NCBI GenBank assembly: GCA_036939975.1 | Contig: JALLPB010000999.1 | Location: 1 to 11,814 of the forward strand | Reading direction: 5' to 3' | Source: Cyclostephanos tholiformis | Lineage: Eukaryota; Bacillariophyta; Thalassiosirophyceae; Thalassiosirales; Thalassiosiraceae | DNA length: 11,814 nucleotides | Shown here: positions 1 to 7,800 of the stretch, one piece after another | How the letters are laid out: the number at the start of each line of letters is the position of its first letter | Position numbering within the stretch: the stretch's first letter is position 1 | Program-made: the position numbers and the translations under genes | The notes under the pieces: generated by a model | The model's database searches: none | Seen by the model: only the letters and a program-made list of their open reading frames with translations | What the model was told of the DNA's origin: nothing

Positions 1-47
1 AGCTCATAATTTTCTCTTCCTGACCTGGACTACATGTCACTTCATTT

Positions 48-407
48 TCACTCATAACAGTCCATTTCAGGGGATGTTATCCACCAGCCTAGGTCAGCGA
101 GCCACTGACTGTAGCTTTTCACGTCTGCATTTTTGAAAATCAATGCATATTTTTTGCCACATCGACACAAGCCATCACTTGGAAGGGGTTGTCATTTGGC
201 TTGACAAAGTTGATCATGGAAAGGGCATAATTGCCGGGGCTGAGGCATCTGCCAATGATACACGGGGTGACAATTGTGGCAAGGAATTTGAATAAGTTAT
301 TTGAATAAGTTATTTGATGCTCCGAATTGCAGCTTGTCTTGCACTTTAAATTGTCATGCATATCCTTGATCGTTGTATCCTCCAAGGCCAGCTGGACAGA
401 GATGAAA
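48..407 (-). pseudogene. Retroelement pol tail, RNase H-like region, broken
   Basis: This is the 3' end of the retroelement coding region, read leftwards. One frame from 407 gives a CPAGLGGY block, then a TGA (354-356), then GASNNLFKFL. It continues past a 13-bp tandem duplication into TIVTPCIIGR and PGNYALSM, then SYSQW after a second frameshift in a run of six T (150-155), and stops at 48-50. The order CPAGLGGY, SNNL, P-x-I-x-GR, PG(D/N)-x-ALSM, YSQW is what I remember for the RNase H-like portion of stramenopile retroelement pol proteins; this was not checked by search. Where those proteins usually have Asp (PGD and ALSMTD), this copy has Asn. The longest unbroken ORF here (140-469) is a chimera: its upstream half, above the duplication, is out of the ancestral frame. 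Confident that it is element debris; moderately sure of the RNase H assignment. Confidence 0.65.
287..317. repeat. 13-bp tandem duplication that breaks the RNase H-like frame
   Basis: The 13-bp unit TTTGAATAAGTTA occurs at 287-299 and 300-312, followed by a partial third copy (TTTGA, 313-317). Thirteen is not a multiple of three. With one unit the CPAGLGGY frame would run directly into SNNLFKFL; with two it hits a stop and the frame shifts. Confidence 0.9.
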
Positions 408-1118
408 GGAAATTTCCTACCATTTTCATTTCTGTTAACAGCTTTACCCTTAGGGTTGCACATATACAACCACTTTTTTTCAGGCTTAATAAAAAACTAA
501 TATCTTCTCCAATTATTGTCCGCTCAAAAATCTGAACACATCAAAAATTACTTGAGCTTGTCAGCTACAATGCTCTCAATCCACTTTTCCACAAAGCTCA
601 TCACATCAATGAGCTGAGTAGAGAGTCTGATTTGTGTTACGAAGTCCATGCAAATAACTAGCTAAAAAGTATGATAAATGCTAGCTAAAATCTAGTTGTG
701 TTTTGTGTTTTGTTGGCATCTGCCGGGGCGATACAGCACAAGCACTTGCCTGCTGGCAGCTTTTAGAGGCTTTGCTTGAAGCCATTGAAATGCTCCATCG
801 GGAGATGTGACTTGTGTTGTATCCGCTGGTGGCATGGTCATCACATTAGCCATTGATTGCATTACATTTTTTACATTGCAGATAATAGAATAAGTATAAT
901 TAATTTATTACTCTACCATTTTATTGATTCCATTGAATCGCTTCAACTTCCCCCTCCCCCAACCCCTCGTCCACATTGTGTTTGTGCTAGATTGCATGTA
1001 AGTATTAAATCTGCACCACTTGAGGGGGCGGAAGCTCACCATGGTGGGGATGGTTGTATTGTTGGTCGTGTCCATGTTTCAATACCATCCTATGTAAAAA
1101 AGCTATGGGGTTAGGGTT
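408..1118 (-). other. Unassigned degenerate stretch between reverse transcriptase and RNase H-like parts
   Basis: This stretch lies inside the retroelement. Two short minus-strand ORFs stand out. The one at 692-862 has 56 residues (starts MQSMANVMTM and contains QWLQAKPLKAA). The one at 548-649 has 33 residues (MDFVTQIRLSTQ, ending VADKLK). Both look protein-like in composition, but I cannot align either to a pol domain. The order along the strand suggests remnants of the linker between the thumb of the reverse transcriptase and the RNase H-like tail. The plus-strand ORF at 857-1114 contains a proline run encoded by C tracts and looks accidental. Confidence 0.4.
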
Positions 1119-1216
1119 TTCATTCCCACCCGAACCCAAATAGGGGTAAAGCTGTTAATCCTCCTTCTGCTCTTAACTTGTCCTCCATGACCATCTTTTC
1201 TTGGGGAATTGGTTTG
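1119..1216 (-). pseudogene. Reverse transcriptase continuation beyond the insertion
   Basis: Read leftwards from 1212, the codons give PIPQEKMV, then EDKLRAEGGL, then a frame that ends in stops near 1120. This matches the segment expected directly after the end of the frame at 2509 (PNNANK). The stretch is in the same frame as the reverse transcriptase once the block 1213-2508 is left out. In related elements, as I recall them, an EPIPRE...KLEAEGGL-like segment follows the catalytic core. This join is the main evidence that 1217-2508 is an insertion rather than part of the element. Confidence 0.7.
1213..1216. repeat. Candidate target-site duplication, left copy (TTTG)
   Basis: TTTG directly precedes the left end of the insertion and recurs directly after its right end (2509-2512). 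Four bases can match by chance, but removing one copy plus the insertion gives an uninterrupted reverse transcriptase frame. Confidence 0.5.
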
Positions 1217-1242
1217 GACTTATTCTCATCCTAGCTGGAGCA
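1217..1242 (+). repeat. Left terminal inverted repeat of the insertion
   Basis: GACTT followed by 21 bases that are perfectly complementary to 2483-2503. The outer GACT also matches; the fifth base differs. Confidence 0.75.
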
Positions 1243-1669
1243 GTTTGTTATTTTTTTAATTTTTTTGGTACATTTCTACAGCCTCATAGGCTCGTATTAA
1301 TTCCTACATTGAAAAATTGCCATTGGTGCAATTTTTGTTTTTGGACGAGAAAGTTCTTTACAATATGAGTAACTAATTGTCTAGAGTAATCCTTGTTATC
1401 TACAAGGACACAAAACACATCCTACCTTGGTTAGTTTTGTACATAGGAATAAGTACGTTTGTATGATTTCCAGAGCACCCAGCCAAAAACGAATACCATG
1501 ATGGTAGAGCCATTTGCCAGTGTCCAGCAGCATGGCTATTGCAATCCAGACAAAACCCTTGTGGTAACATCTTTGTGATGGGGTGGTTGAGGGCGCCATC
1601 GAAGGATTTTATTTAAATCTTTAAATCGAAGAGAGAAAAAAATAATTATTAAAACTCATTGATTTCATG

Positions 1670-1993
1670 TTATTTTTTATCATATTCCCAACTCAATTCC
1701 CCCCCAAACTATGGCATTGCCCTTTTTCCACACTCCCTCCCAGTTACGTCTGCGTGTTTTTGGTTGGTTGTTGTGTTGGTATTTGTCATCTGGGAGCCAC
1801 CTAAGGCCAAGGCGTATTTAATTATTTTTTATTTTTTGTCACTTAATTTGCCACCCCCAAACAATGGTGAAATGCCCCTCCCCACATTCTGCCACAGTCA
1901 CATGCCCTCCCCAACATAGCCCCCACTGCTAATGCCAACTTTTGGTTGGTTGTTGTGTCCCCCCATCAAATGGCAGCCGTCAAAGGCCGGGGC
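1670..1993 (+). repeat. Diverged direct repeat inside the insertion
   Basis: Two imperfect copies, about 150 and 170 bp. Both start TTATTTTTTAT (1670-1680 and 1822-1832) and continue with a C-run plus AAAC-ATGG block. Both contain the same 19 bases TTTTGGTTGGTTGTTGTGT (1758-1776 and 1940-1958), and both end in AAGGCC-rich sequence. The offset grows from 152 to 182 bp, so the second copy carries about 30 extra bases. Confidence 0.7.
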
Positions 1994-2482
1994 CCGGGCC
2001 CCATCCCTCTTTCTCAATGGGTTGGCAAAAAGGTGCCCTAAGCTACCCTCACAGTGAGAAAAAAAAGCAAACCGAGCATACTCAATGGCACCCACAATGT
2101 GGGGAAGAGGTGCATCATGTCGGAACTGGCAGTAGATGGCCAAGGGCAGAGATAAAAGCCCTGGTGGACAGTTCGTATTTCTTACCCATTTTGTACCATA
2201 GAGCACCACACCCATGCCGATATTTCCCCTCCATTTAAATGCATGATTCCATGATCTGATGCCCCCCCTGAGCATCGGTGATACACCACCATGCCCAGGG
2301 GATGTGTCACCAGTAGTAAAAGTTGGGGGATACAGTTGGACTTGCCCTTTTATTTTGAAGGGAAAAAATTCCCCTTGTTTGCACTGGTGTACACTTTGCA
2401 AATATGATAGATAATATAGTACTTAAGGCACAGTACTTTTGTACACTAAAAACAAACTAAATGTTACAGTTGCATATAAAAG

Positions 2483-2508
2483 TGCTCCAGCTAGGATGAG
2501 AATCAGTC
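2483..2508 (-). repeat. Right terminal inverted repeat of the insertion
   Basis: Reverse complement of the left end: 21 perfect bases (2483-2503) plus the outer AGTC (2505-2508), with one mismatch between them. Confidence 0.75.
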
Positions 2509-3290
2509 TTTGTTTGCATTGTTTGGTCAAGCTGCAACTTCCATTGCAAGGGGAATTGCTGCTTCTAGTCATTTGGCATTTATCGTTCCTGGCAAGTTGA
2601 CTGTGAGACCGGTTGTGTCATTGATGTAAATGTTGGCATAATCTCTCAGGTCAATGAGGATGTCGACAATGAGCTCTCATCCAATTCCAAAAGAGACATC
2701 AGTGTCCAGATACTTTTGGGGTGGGATATCCCGTTGGACCATCATGTGTAAGTCTTTTGGATTCCAGCCCTCACATTTCAACAATTCATTTGCTAAATCA
2801 CATATTGTTCCTGAGATTAAGAGAGCACCGCCAAATGTCAGGCGAAGCATGATAATTTCTATTGTGTTGTTCAGGAGCTGCATTGCCATCTTCAGCACCC
2901 TCAAGAAGTGGAGGATGTCTCAATGGTTAGCTCTTTTATAATCAATTTTTGATGCTAGAATTCTCTGACCAGGATATTTTTGTGTTGCTGCTACTGCCCA
3001 GTTCACAATCTGTTGAATGCAGAATCTGTAGTGGCATTCTTGCGAGCTCTTGTCAGATGTGGCTGTTGATGGAAGTGCCGCTACATTTCCAACTCTGGTC
3101 ATCGATGAGTCTGTCTTTTGGTACTATTTGCCCAAATTTGTCAATTGTATTCTGAGCCATGATGTTCATTGGCGCCATTTCCAGGCCGGGAATGAGCTTA
3201 ATGCTCTCAAGCGGGATGGGCATGCTGTTGCCATACTTGACATCCTTGAGTTCTGGCTTCACCAATACCGCCCTTGTGATTTCCAATGGT
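2509..3290 (-). pseudogene. Retroelement reverse transcriptase core, inactivated
   Basis: A reverse transcriptase copies element RNA into DNA. Read leftwards, 3286-3053 gives PLESIKLIPGLEMAPMN, then IVPKDRLIDDQSW and SGTSINS. A frameshift leads into the frame 3102-2509, with INWAVAA-like VNWAVAAT, RILASKIDYKRA (motif corresponding to the first catalytic Asp region), IIMLRLTFGG, ICDLANELL, and ANIYINDTTGLTVNLPG. The last is the Y-x-D-D catalytic box, here Y-I-N-D at 2617-2628, so an essential Asp is replaced. The frame has four in-frame stops, all TGA (2920-2922, 2677-2679, 2569-2571, 2527-2529). The frame is interrupted at 2508 by the insertion. The order of motifs matches, from memory, retroelement pol proteins frequent in diatoms. 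It cannot encode a working enzyme. Confidence 0.88.
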
Positions 3291-3647
3291 GAGCATATTG
3301 TTCAGATCATTTGCTTGTTTCTCCTATCTGATCTCCATTAACTGCCATTTGCTTCCATATGTGAGGATATCTTTAATATGATTCTTGAGGGGGTAGAGGC
3401 CTAAGACCAAACCAAGGATGTTGGTTGGCTTGAATTCCTTCCCCGGACCAAGAGGTGAGTCTCATTGTGTGGAGTTCTTGCCTGAGGTCAAATTTGTGCT
3501 TTGCTAATACTGCTGAATTATACATCAATGCCTAATCTTCTGAGAGTTCAAACTTCAATTCTAGAGCTGAGGGCATGCTGCAAAGTTTGTTCATGACTTG
3601 CTTGATTTGTTCGATACGGTTGTTTGGCCAATCAAAATGTTGGGTCA
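3291..3647 (-). pseudogene. Retroelement pol N-terminal region, frameshifted
   Basis: Between the gag-like part and the catalytic core, minus-strand frames give ELKFELSED, a stop, then ALMYNSAVLAKHKFDLRQ. After a shift they give PGKEFKPTNILG, LYPLKNHIKDIL, and a stop, then LNNMLTIGNHKGG. The NHKS/NHKG block followed by PLPL...IPG is the lead-in I expect before the reverse transcriptase fingers in this type of element. At least two frameshifts and two stops are present. No protease active-site motif was seen. Confidence 0.6.
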
Positions 3648-4804
3648 TCAGGAAATTGTTGTCAATAGTGTCACTGACTTGCTTGGGATTGGGGAAAGGA
3701 AAGGTATGTCATCATACGCACCAATATCTTTTCTGCTTGATCCTTTGTTGCTGCTAGTGTAATCTCTTTTGCTCATGCTGCTGCTGACCTTGCTGCTCAT
3801 GTTGTTATCGATGTTAACATTTGGAGCCAAGGGTTTGGTGGGTTTGGTGGGTTTGGTGGGTCTGGTGCTGATGCTGGTTTTTCTTGTTGTGGATGAAGTT
3901 TGCTAATGTCTTCCAGTGAAAGTGAGGGAGATGAGATGCATTGATGGATTTTGGGGACAGATGGGATGACTGCATTGAATCCAAATGGCAGGGAATGCTG
4001 AGAGTTTTTTTTGAATGTCGGATGCCACTAGTCTCCAATCCAAGCAGTCAGCTGCCCTTCTTTGCTGCTTCATGGCATTATGTCAAAATGTGAGGAAGGA
4101 GGTCATTTTTCTCTGCTGGGATCTTGTCCTTGCTGATGTGGCTAATGTCTCTGGTGCAGTTGTTGTAGCAGTTGCCCTTGATGTGCCACCTTGCACACAA
4201 TTTCACTTTGCTGTCCCAGGCAGTCCTGTCCTCTGGGTATTGTTTGCTGGACATGTCTTTCCATGTTTCACCATCTTTGGGCACAAAACCTCATCTTTGG
4301 ATTCTTTCTTTACAAGGTTGCCATTGCAATTCTCATTTTTGTGCTTCTTCCTGTTGCCGCTATTTTCTCTTTTTTCATTTCATGTTGCAGCTTGTTTGTT
4401 GTCATTGGTGGCTGCTGATTTGGTAGAGTTCTTGATCTTCTTAAATGCTTCAGGTAAGACTAAGTTAAAAACTCCACTGAGCAGTTGTTCAATTAAGTCC
4501 TTGAACTCAAGGAATGTTGCTGGTGATTGGCACAAGCCAAACCACCTTTTATCTCATTGATCCACTGCAAAAAGGAATTTTGCTGCAAAGAATTTGTTGA
4601 GGGCTACCTGGTCATGAAGAGCCTGAACTGGTGGATGAGCTTGTATTGAGCTAGGCCGACATTGTTGGCATTAAGGAAGCGAAGGCAGGGGGGTGTGATT
4701 CTGTTATTTTCATCGTCATAATTCCAATCAGTCGCTGCCACTCTCTTTAACATGTTAAGAAAAGGTGGAGCTTCTTGGTTTTGTCTTTCTTCTTCTCCTC
4801 TCAT
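3648..4804 (-). pseudogene. Retroelement gag-like region with CCCH zinc knuckle
   Basis: Three broken frames lie upstream of pol on the same strand. Positions 4804-4604 give MRGEEERQNQEAPPFLNML and end MTR-stop. Positions 4284-4078 contain LCARWHIKGNCYNNCTRD followed by ISHI, a C-x8-C-x3-C-x5-H pattern that could bind zinc and nucleic acid as a gag zinc knuckle does. Positions 4038-3648 are Ser/Lys/Gln-rich, with a short Pro-Thr-Lys (or His-Gln-Thr in another frame) repeat. Charge, low complexity, zinc knuckle and place before pol support a nucleocapsid-like role. Frameshifts and stops break it throughout, so no intact product is expected. No long terminal repeats were identified on either side. 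Confidence 0.6.
3831..3866. repeat. 9-bp tandem repeat, four copies
   Basis: GGGTTTGGT occurs at 3831, 3840 and 3849, with a fourth copy GGGTCTGGT at 3858. On the minus strand it encodes a Pro-Thr-Lys or His-Gln-Thr repeat in the gag-like region. Nine is a multiple of three, so it does not shift the frame. Confidence 0.9.
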
Positions 4805-4948
4805 TCAATCTGACATCTTGGTTGGGAGTTTTTAATGAATCTCCGAGTCTTCCCACAAGAGTTAAAGATTACAGTTTTGATAACAGTTGAGCGTTTGTTT
4901 TTAGATTGGACATGACTTATTTCTGATTATAAGGATAACTTCTTGACT
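4805..4948. other. Spacer between retroelement and DDE transposase remnants
   Basis: AT-rich, about 140 bp. I see no coding frame, no long terminal repeat and no clear transposon end here. It should contain the junction between the two elements, but I cannot place it. Confidence 0.5.
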
Positions 4949-5575
4949 CTAAATTAAAGAACAATTGAAGCTCAGATGATATTCTATTACAGTACTCCAA
5001 TCATTATATTCTATGGCAAACAAGGGGTTAGCTTGCCAAAAGCTGCATAAAACAAATGAGAGCTCCAAACACGGCCTAGTGTTTGACAATATTATGACAA
5101 TAAGGGCTGTTCAATACCCCCCAATTTTTAACCACTCATTGATGGCCTTCTGGTGGCTCCTCACCCTTGCCATCGTAGCCTTCATGGCCAGATCAAGATC
5201 TTCAAGCAACCTGCTTGGACATTTCACTTTTGCCAGTGCACTCCCATGGTAACCTCGATCTGTTTCACACCACTTGCCATCCTCCAACGTTTTCACCAAC
5301 GCATCCTTGAATATCATCTTGTTGTTCCAATCCCCGGGCTCATATGGCCCATTCTATCAGCAAATATTCCCCATCTTAATGCTGCACAAACCTACCTTCT
5401 TGTAGTGGTACCCACTCCTCTTGAATGTGTAGTCATAAAAAGGCTTCAACCAGCCCATTGCAAGGCAGAAGTCTGTGCCATTTACAGAGTGGAGACAGTC
5501 ATTTCCAATGCCCCCCTCCTTCCTGTTTTTGAATACTATCTAGTGCTGAGGTGAATAAAGTGAGAACCTCTAAAC
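4949..5575 (-). pseudogene. DDE_Tnp_4 (PIF/Harbinger or IS5-like) transposase, broken
   Basis: DDE transposases cut and join transposon DNA using two Asp and a Glu or Asp. Read leftwards, the fragments give NRKEGGIGNDCLHSVNGTDF (first acidic block), KPFYDYTFKRSGYHYKKVGLC, then TGA-TAG, NGPYEPGDWNNKMIFKD (second block), DGKWCETDRGYHG (third block), and MARVRSHQKAINEWLKI. A frameshift in a G run follows, then GVLNSPYCHNIVKH, a stop, and PLFAIEYND. The order VDGT, GxWxD, DxGY, R-x-R-x-H, N-x-x-LK, PLF-x-EY is familiar from DDE_Tnp_4 proteins of algae (from memory). VDGT is VNGT here and the GxWxD position reads Asn, so the first two catalytic residues appear lost. The upstream frame (LFTSALD, 5545-5575) is also shifted. 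Transposase identity is solid; the exact superfamily is less certain. Confidence 0.8.
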
Positions 5576-5758
5576 CTAGGTATTCCGGATTTCCTCCCTT
5601 AATTTTAACAGAGTATTTTAAGCAGTGTGGCTTGGGTAAGCAGCTAATTCCCGCCCCTCTTGGCAGAAAACCCTCATAACGAGTTGGAAAATTCAATTGT
5701 CCCATAATTTGTAGTTTGGTATAGTAGATGCTACCATAACTATCTACCTCCTTAAGTA
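5576..5758 (-). other. Junction region between MULE and DDE_Tnp_4 remnants
   Basis: A minus-strand frame (5819-5499) runs through this stretch (DSYGSIYYTKLQIMGQL, then FPTRYEGFLP). The first part could be the eroded approach to the MULE SWIM motif, but the cysteines are missing. The rest matches nothing I recognise. The boundary of the two elements lies here; no inverted repeat marks it. Confidence 0.4.
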
Positions 5759-7800
5759 CTATGCAAGGCTCAAATTTCTCAAACACGTTGCATTTTTTGA
5801 TGTGGAGACAGTGTAACATGTCATATCCTCTTCAAAACTCAACCTGAACTCACTAGTGTTCACATCTTCAAAAACTTCATTCATAATTTCCATCCCCCTT
5901 GGAGTGAAAGGAAAATTCCTCAACCAGGCCATTCCTTTCCATAGGTGATAGTGCTCACCTTCCAAATTAAACAACAGAATCGCTGCATTTAGTATATTGA
6001 TTGCCATTTTTTCAGAGACAAGCTTGTTGGCATGATACATAGACTCCACACCTGAAGATGCAGATCTGCCATACAAATGTCAGGGCTCATAGCACAATGT
6101 GCTGCAGCATACTGCTCTTTGTTAGGGATCTTGGTGAGGTATCATCTGTCTCTTTCGTGAAGCTGGTACAGGTACTTGGTCATTTTGGTGTTGATCTCCC
6201 GCAAGTTTGAGCACTCAGATGATTTGTTGTTGTATAACCAGAGTGCAGTTAGTGGTTTAATATACCCTTCCCCCCTCCACATGCCTTGATAATGTTCTCA
6301 CACCAGTGATGTAAGTAATGGAAGTTGTTAGCTTGAGGAAAATTCTAAGCCACCAACACAATTGATCCCTTGTCTTGGTTGGTCATAATCATCACTTGTG
6401 GATGATTGATCATTGGATGCACAATAGCAACAAAATCCCAAAACATTGTCCAGTTCTTGATGTCCTCATTGCCAAATAGTATCTCAAATGCTATGCTGGA
6501 CATACTGGCATTGGCTGTAGTTGTGTAGGCTGAAAAGAGAGTATACTTCCCAAAGGATGCATGCCCCCCATCTGCCTGGAAAACCTCCTGAATTGCCTGA
6601 AACATGCTCTTGCTAGATGAGGTGGCAACGAGTATCCTGCTGAGGAATTTGTCTGTGGCAGTGCTTTCTAAGGAATTTGTCTGTGGCAGCACCTTCTAAC
6701 CCCAAAGATTTGGATAGAAATAATTCATTCTCCTCCTTCTAATTCTTCCAGAAGGCCATATGCTCATTGATCCCATCATTCGGTAGCAATCCCTTGGCCT
6801 TGCTCTTCCGCCAAATAACCTCATCATTCACCACTACTGTGTTTATCATCGCAAGAGTTTCCTCCCCTTGTCATGTAGATTAACGGAACAGTATGCCCAA
6901 GTGACCTCATCTTCTCTGCAACACCTTCTGCATAACAGACATTATCTATGGCTGCACCAAAAATTTCAACCTTCACTGCATCACACTCCCTCTGTATAAT
7001 AGGATTCATTATGGCATAATCATTCATATATGGCCAGAGAAGATCTCTTCAAAGACTCATAATCAACTCCAAGATCCTTTTCAACCCTAGATCGAAAGAT
7101 GGGTATCAACCACTTGTAAAAGGGGGGAGTCTTAAGGGGCACCCTATCATTATTGTAATTAGTCCTTGTGGGTATCCTGGTAGTATCATCACCCTCACAG
7201 TAAACCATGACATGTGTGCAAGTCCACCCTAGTCTTTTTGCAAAAAGTACTGTGCACATGGAAATTGGTGCCACATATTGTCAAGGTTATGCATCTAACA
7301 TGTATATTTTGTAATAGTGCCTCCTAACTCTCCAATTCTCATCCAGAATATATCTTTCGTAGAGTACATGTGACCAACACATAAAGGAAATCCCTCAACC
7401 TCAACCATTGTGCATAGTAAATCACTATCACAACCCAACCTGTCATGAGGAGGGGTTCCCACAGCATTCTTCTTCAAATGCTGATTCCATTGAAGATCTG
7501 TCCACCACTTTCTGATCCATTTATCTTCTTCGTAAATAATTTTTATCTCAGCAGCAGTCATCCCTTTGGTGGATTGTGGCTGTGGACCACCTATGACAGA
7601 TTCAAGCGCATTTCATCTTCGGAATTGCTATCAAAATCAAAGTTTACGTAATCACAGTCATTAATATCCACTGGTGACAAAATCGAGACAATATTGCCAT
7701 TCAGAATATCATACTTGGAGCCATTGCTTTCCCCCCCATGTAATCCCCCCCCATCATCTTTGTCTACATTCTCTTTTTTGTTACCATATTCTCCCCGCAT
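5759..7800 (-). pseudogene. Mutator-like (MULE) transposase, nearly full length, frameshifted
   Basis: This encodes a cut-and-paste transposase of the Mutator superfamily. Read leftwards: an acidic N-terminus (7800-7591), STKGMTAAEIK and GHMYSTKD (7561-7295), GWTCTH...CEGDDTT and TPPFYKWLIPIF (7274-7020), DYAIMNPIIQ...VCYAEGVAEKMRSLGH (7027-6824). Next comes the catalytic core DGGHASFGKYTLFSAYTT, AFEILFGNEDIKNWTMFW and MIMTNQDKGSI (6692-6345). Then NFHYLHHWCENIIK, and finally SSGVESMYHANK with TPRGMEIMNEVFED (6076-5759). The first Asp and the Glu of SSGVES are present. The usual TDxDKG reads TNQDKG, so the second Asp is replaced. At least six frame changes and several stops occur, one caused by a 28-bp tandem duplication. 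The SWIM zinc finger expected at the end is not recognisable. Total span of about 680 codons is close to full size. Confidence 0.88.
6643..6698. repeat. 28-bp tandem duplication in the MULE transposase
   Basis: Positions 6643-6670 and 6671-6698 are two adjacent 28-bp copies. The first 19 bases (AGGAATTTGTCTGTGGCAG) are identical; 3 of the last 9 differ. Because 28 is not a multiple of three, it shifts the transposase frame exactly where one ORF ends and the next begins. Confidence 0.92.

Larger units (their letters stand above)
1217..2508. mobile_element. 1.29-kb insertion with terminal inverted repeats, non-autonomous DNA element
   Basis: Both ends begin GACT, then one mismatch, then 21 identical bases (1222-1242 and the reverse complement of 2483-2503). 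Similarity fades a few bases further in. The block separates two halves of one reverse transcriptase reading frame and is flanked by TTTG on both sides. The inside holds no transposase I recognise. A minus-strand ORF at 1898-2401 opens only from a TTG codon. Another at 1396-1599 (67 residues, ATG start) has alternative frames equally open. The interior also has a diverged direct repeat (1670-1993). It is therefore most likely a non-autonomous element moved by a transposase in trans. A 4-bp duplication does not fit Harbinger (3 bp) or typical MULE (8-11 bp) targets, so the superfamily is unresolved. Confidence 0.65.

Noticed and set aside
287..317. CRISPR-like or satellite repeat
   Set aside because: Only two full units and a partial third, with no spacers. 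It is a local tandem duplication.
140..469. A novel 109-residue protein
   Set aside because: The ORF crosses the 13-bp duplication. Its downstream half is the RNase H-like retroelement frame; its upstream half is read in the wrong frame.
1898..2401. A 167-residue gene inside the insertion
   Set aside because: It opens only from TTG, has no domain I know, and overlaps the diverged internal repeat. The plus strand is open in part of the same region.
2527..2922. TGA recoded as tryptophan or selenocysteine in the reverse transcriptase
   Set aside because: The same element also has frameshifts and a replaced catalytic Asp, and the neighbouring transposase fragments contain TAG stops too. Simple decay explains it without a variant code.
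4015..4560. 181-residue plus-strand ORF with hydrophobic segments (membrane protein)
   Set aside because: It is antisense to the gag-like zinc-knuckle region, and the hydrophobic look comes from reading A-rich Lys/Gln codons on the other strand.
5153..5554. 133-residue plus-strand ORF
   Set aside because: It is antisense to the DDE_Tnp_4 transposase, whose motifs on the minus strand are clear.
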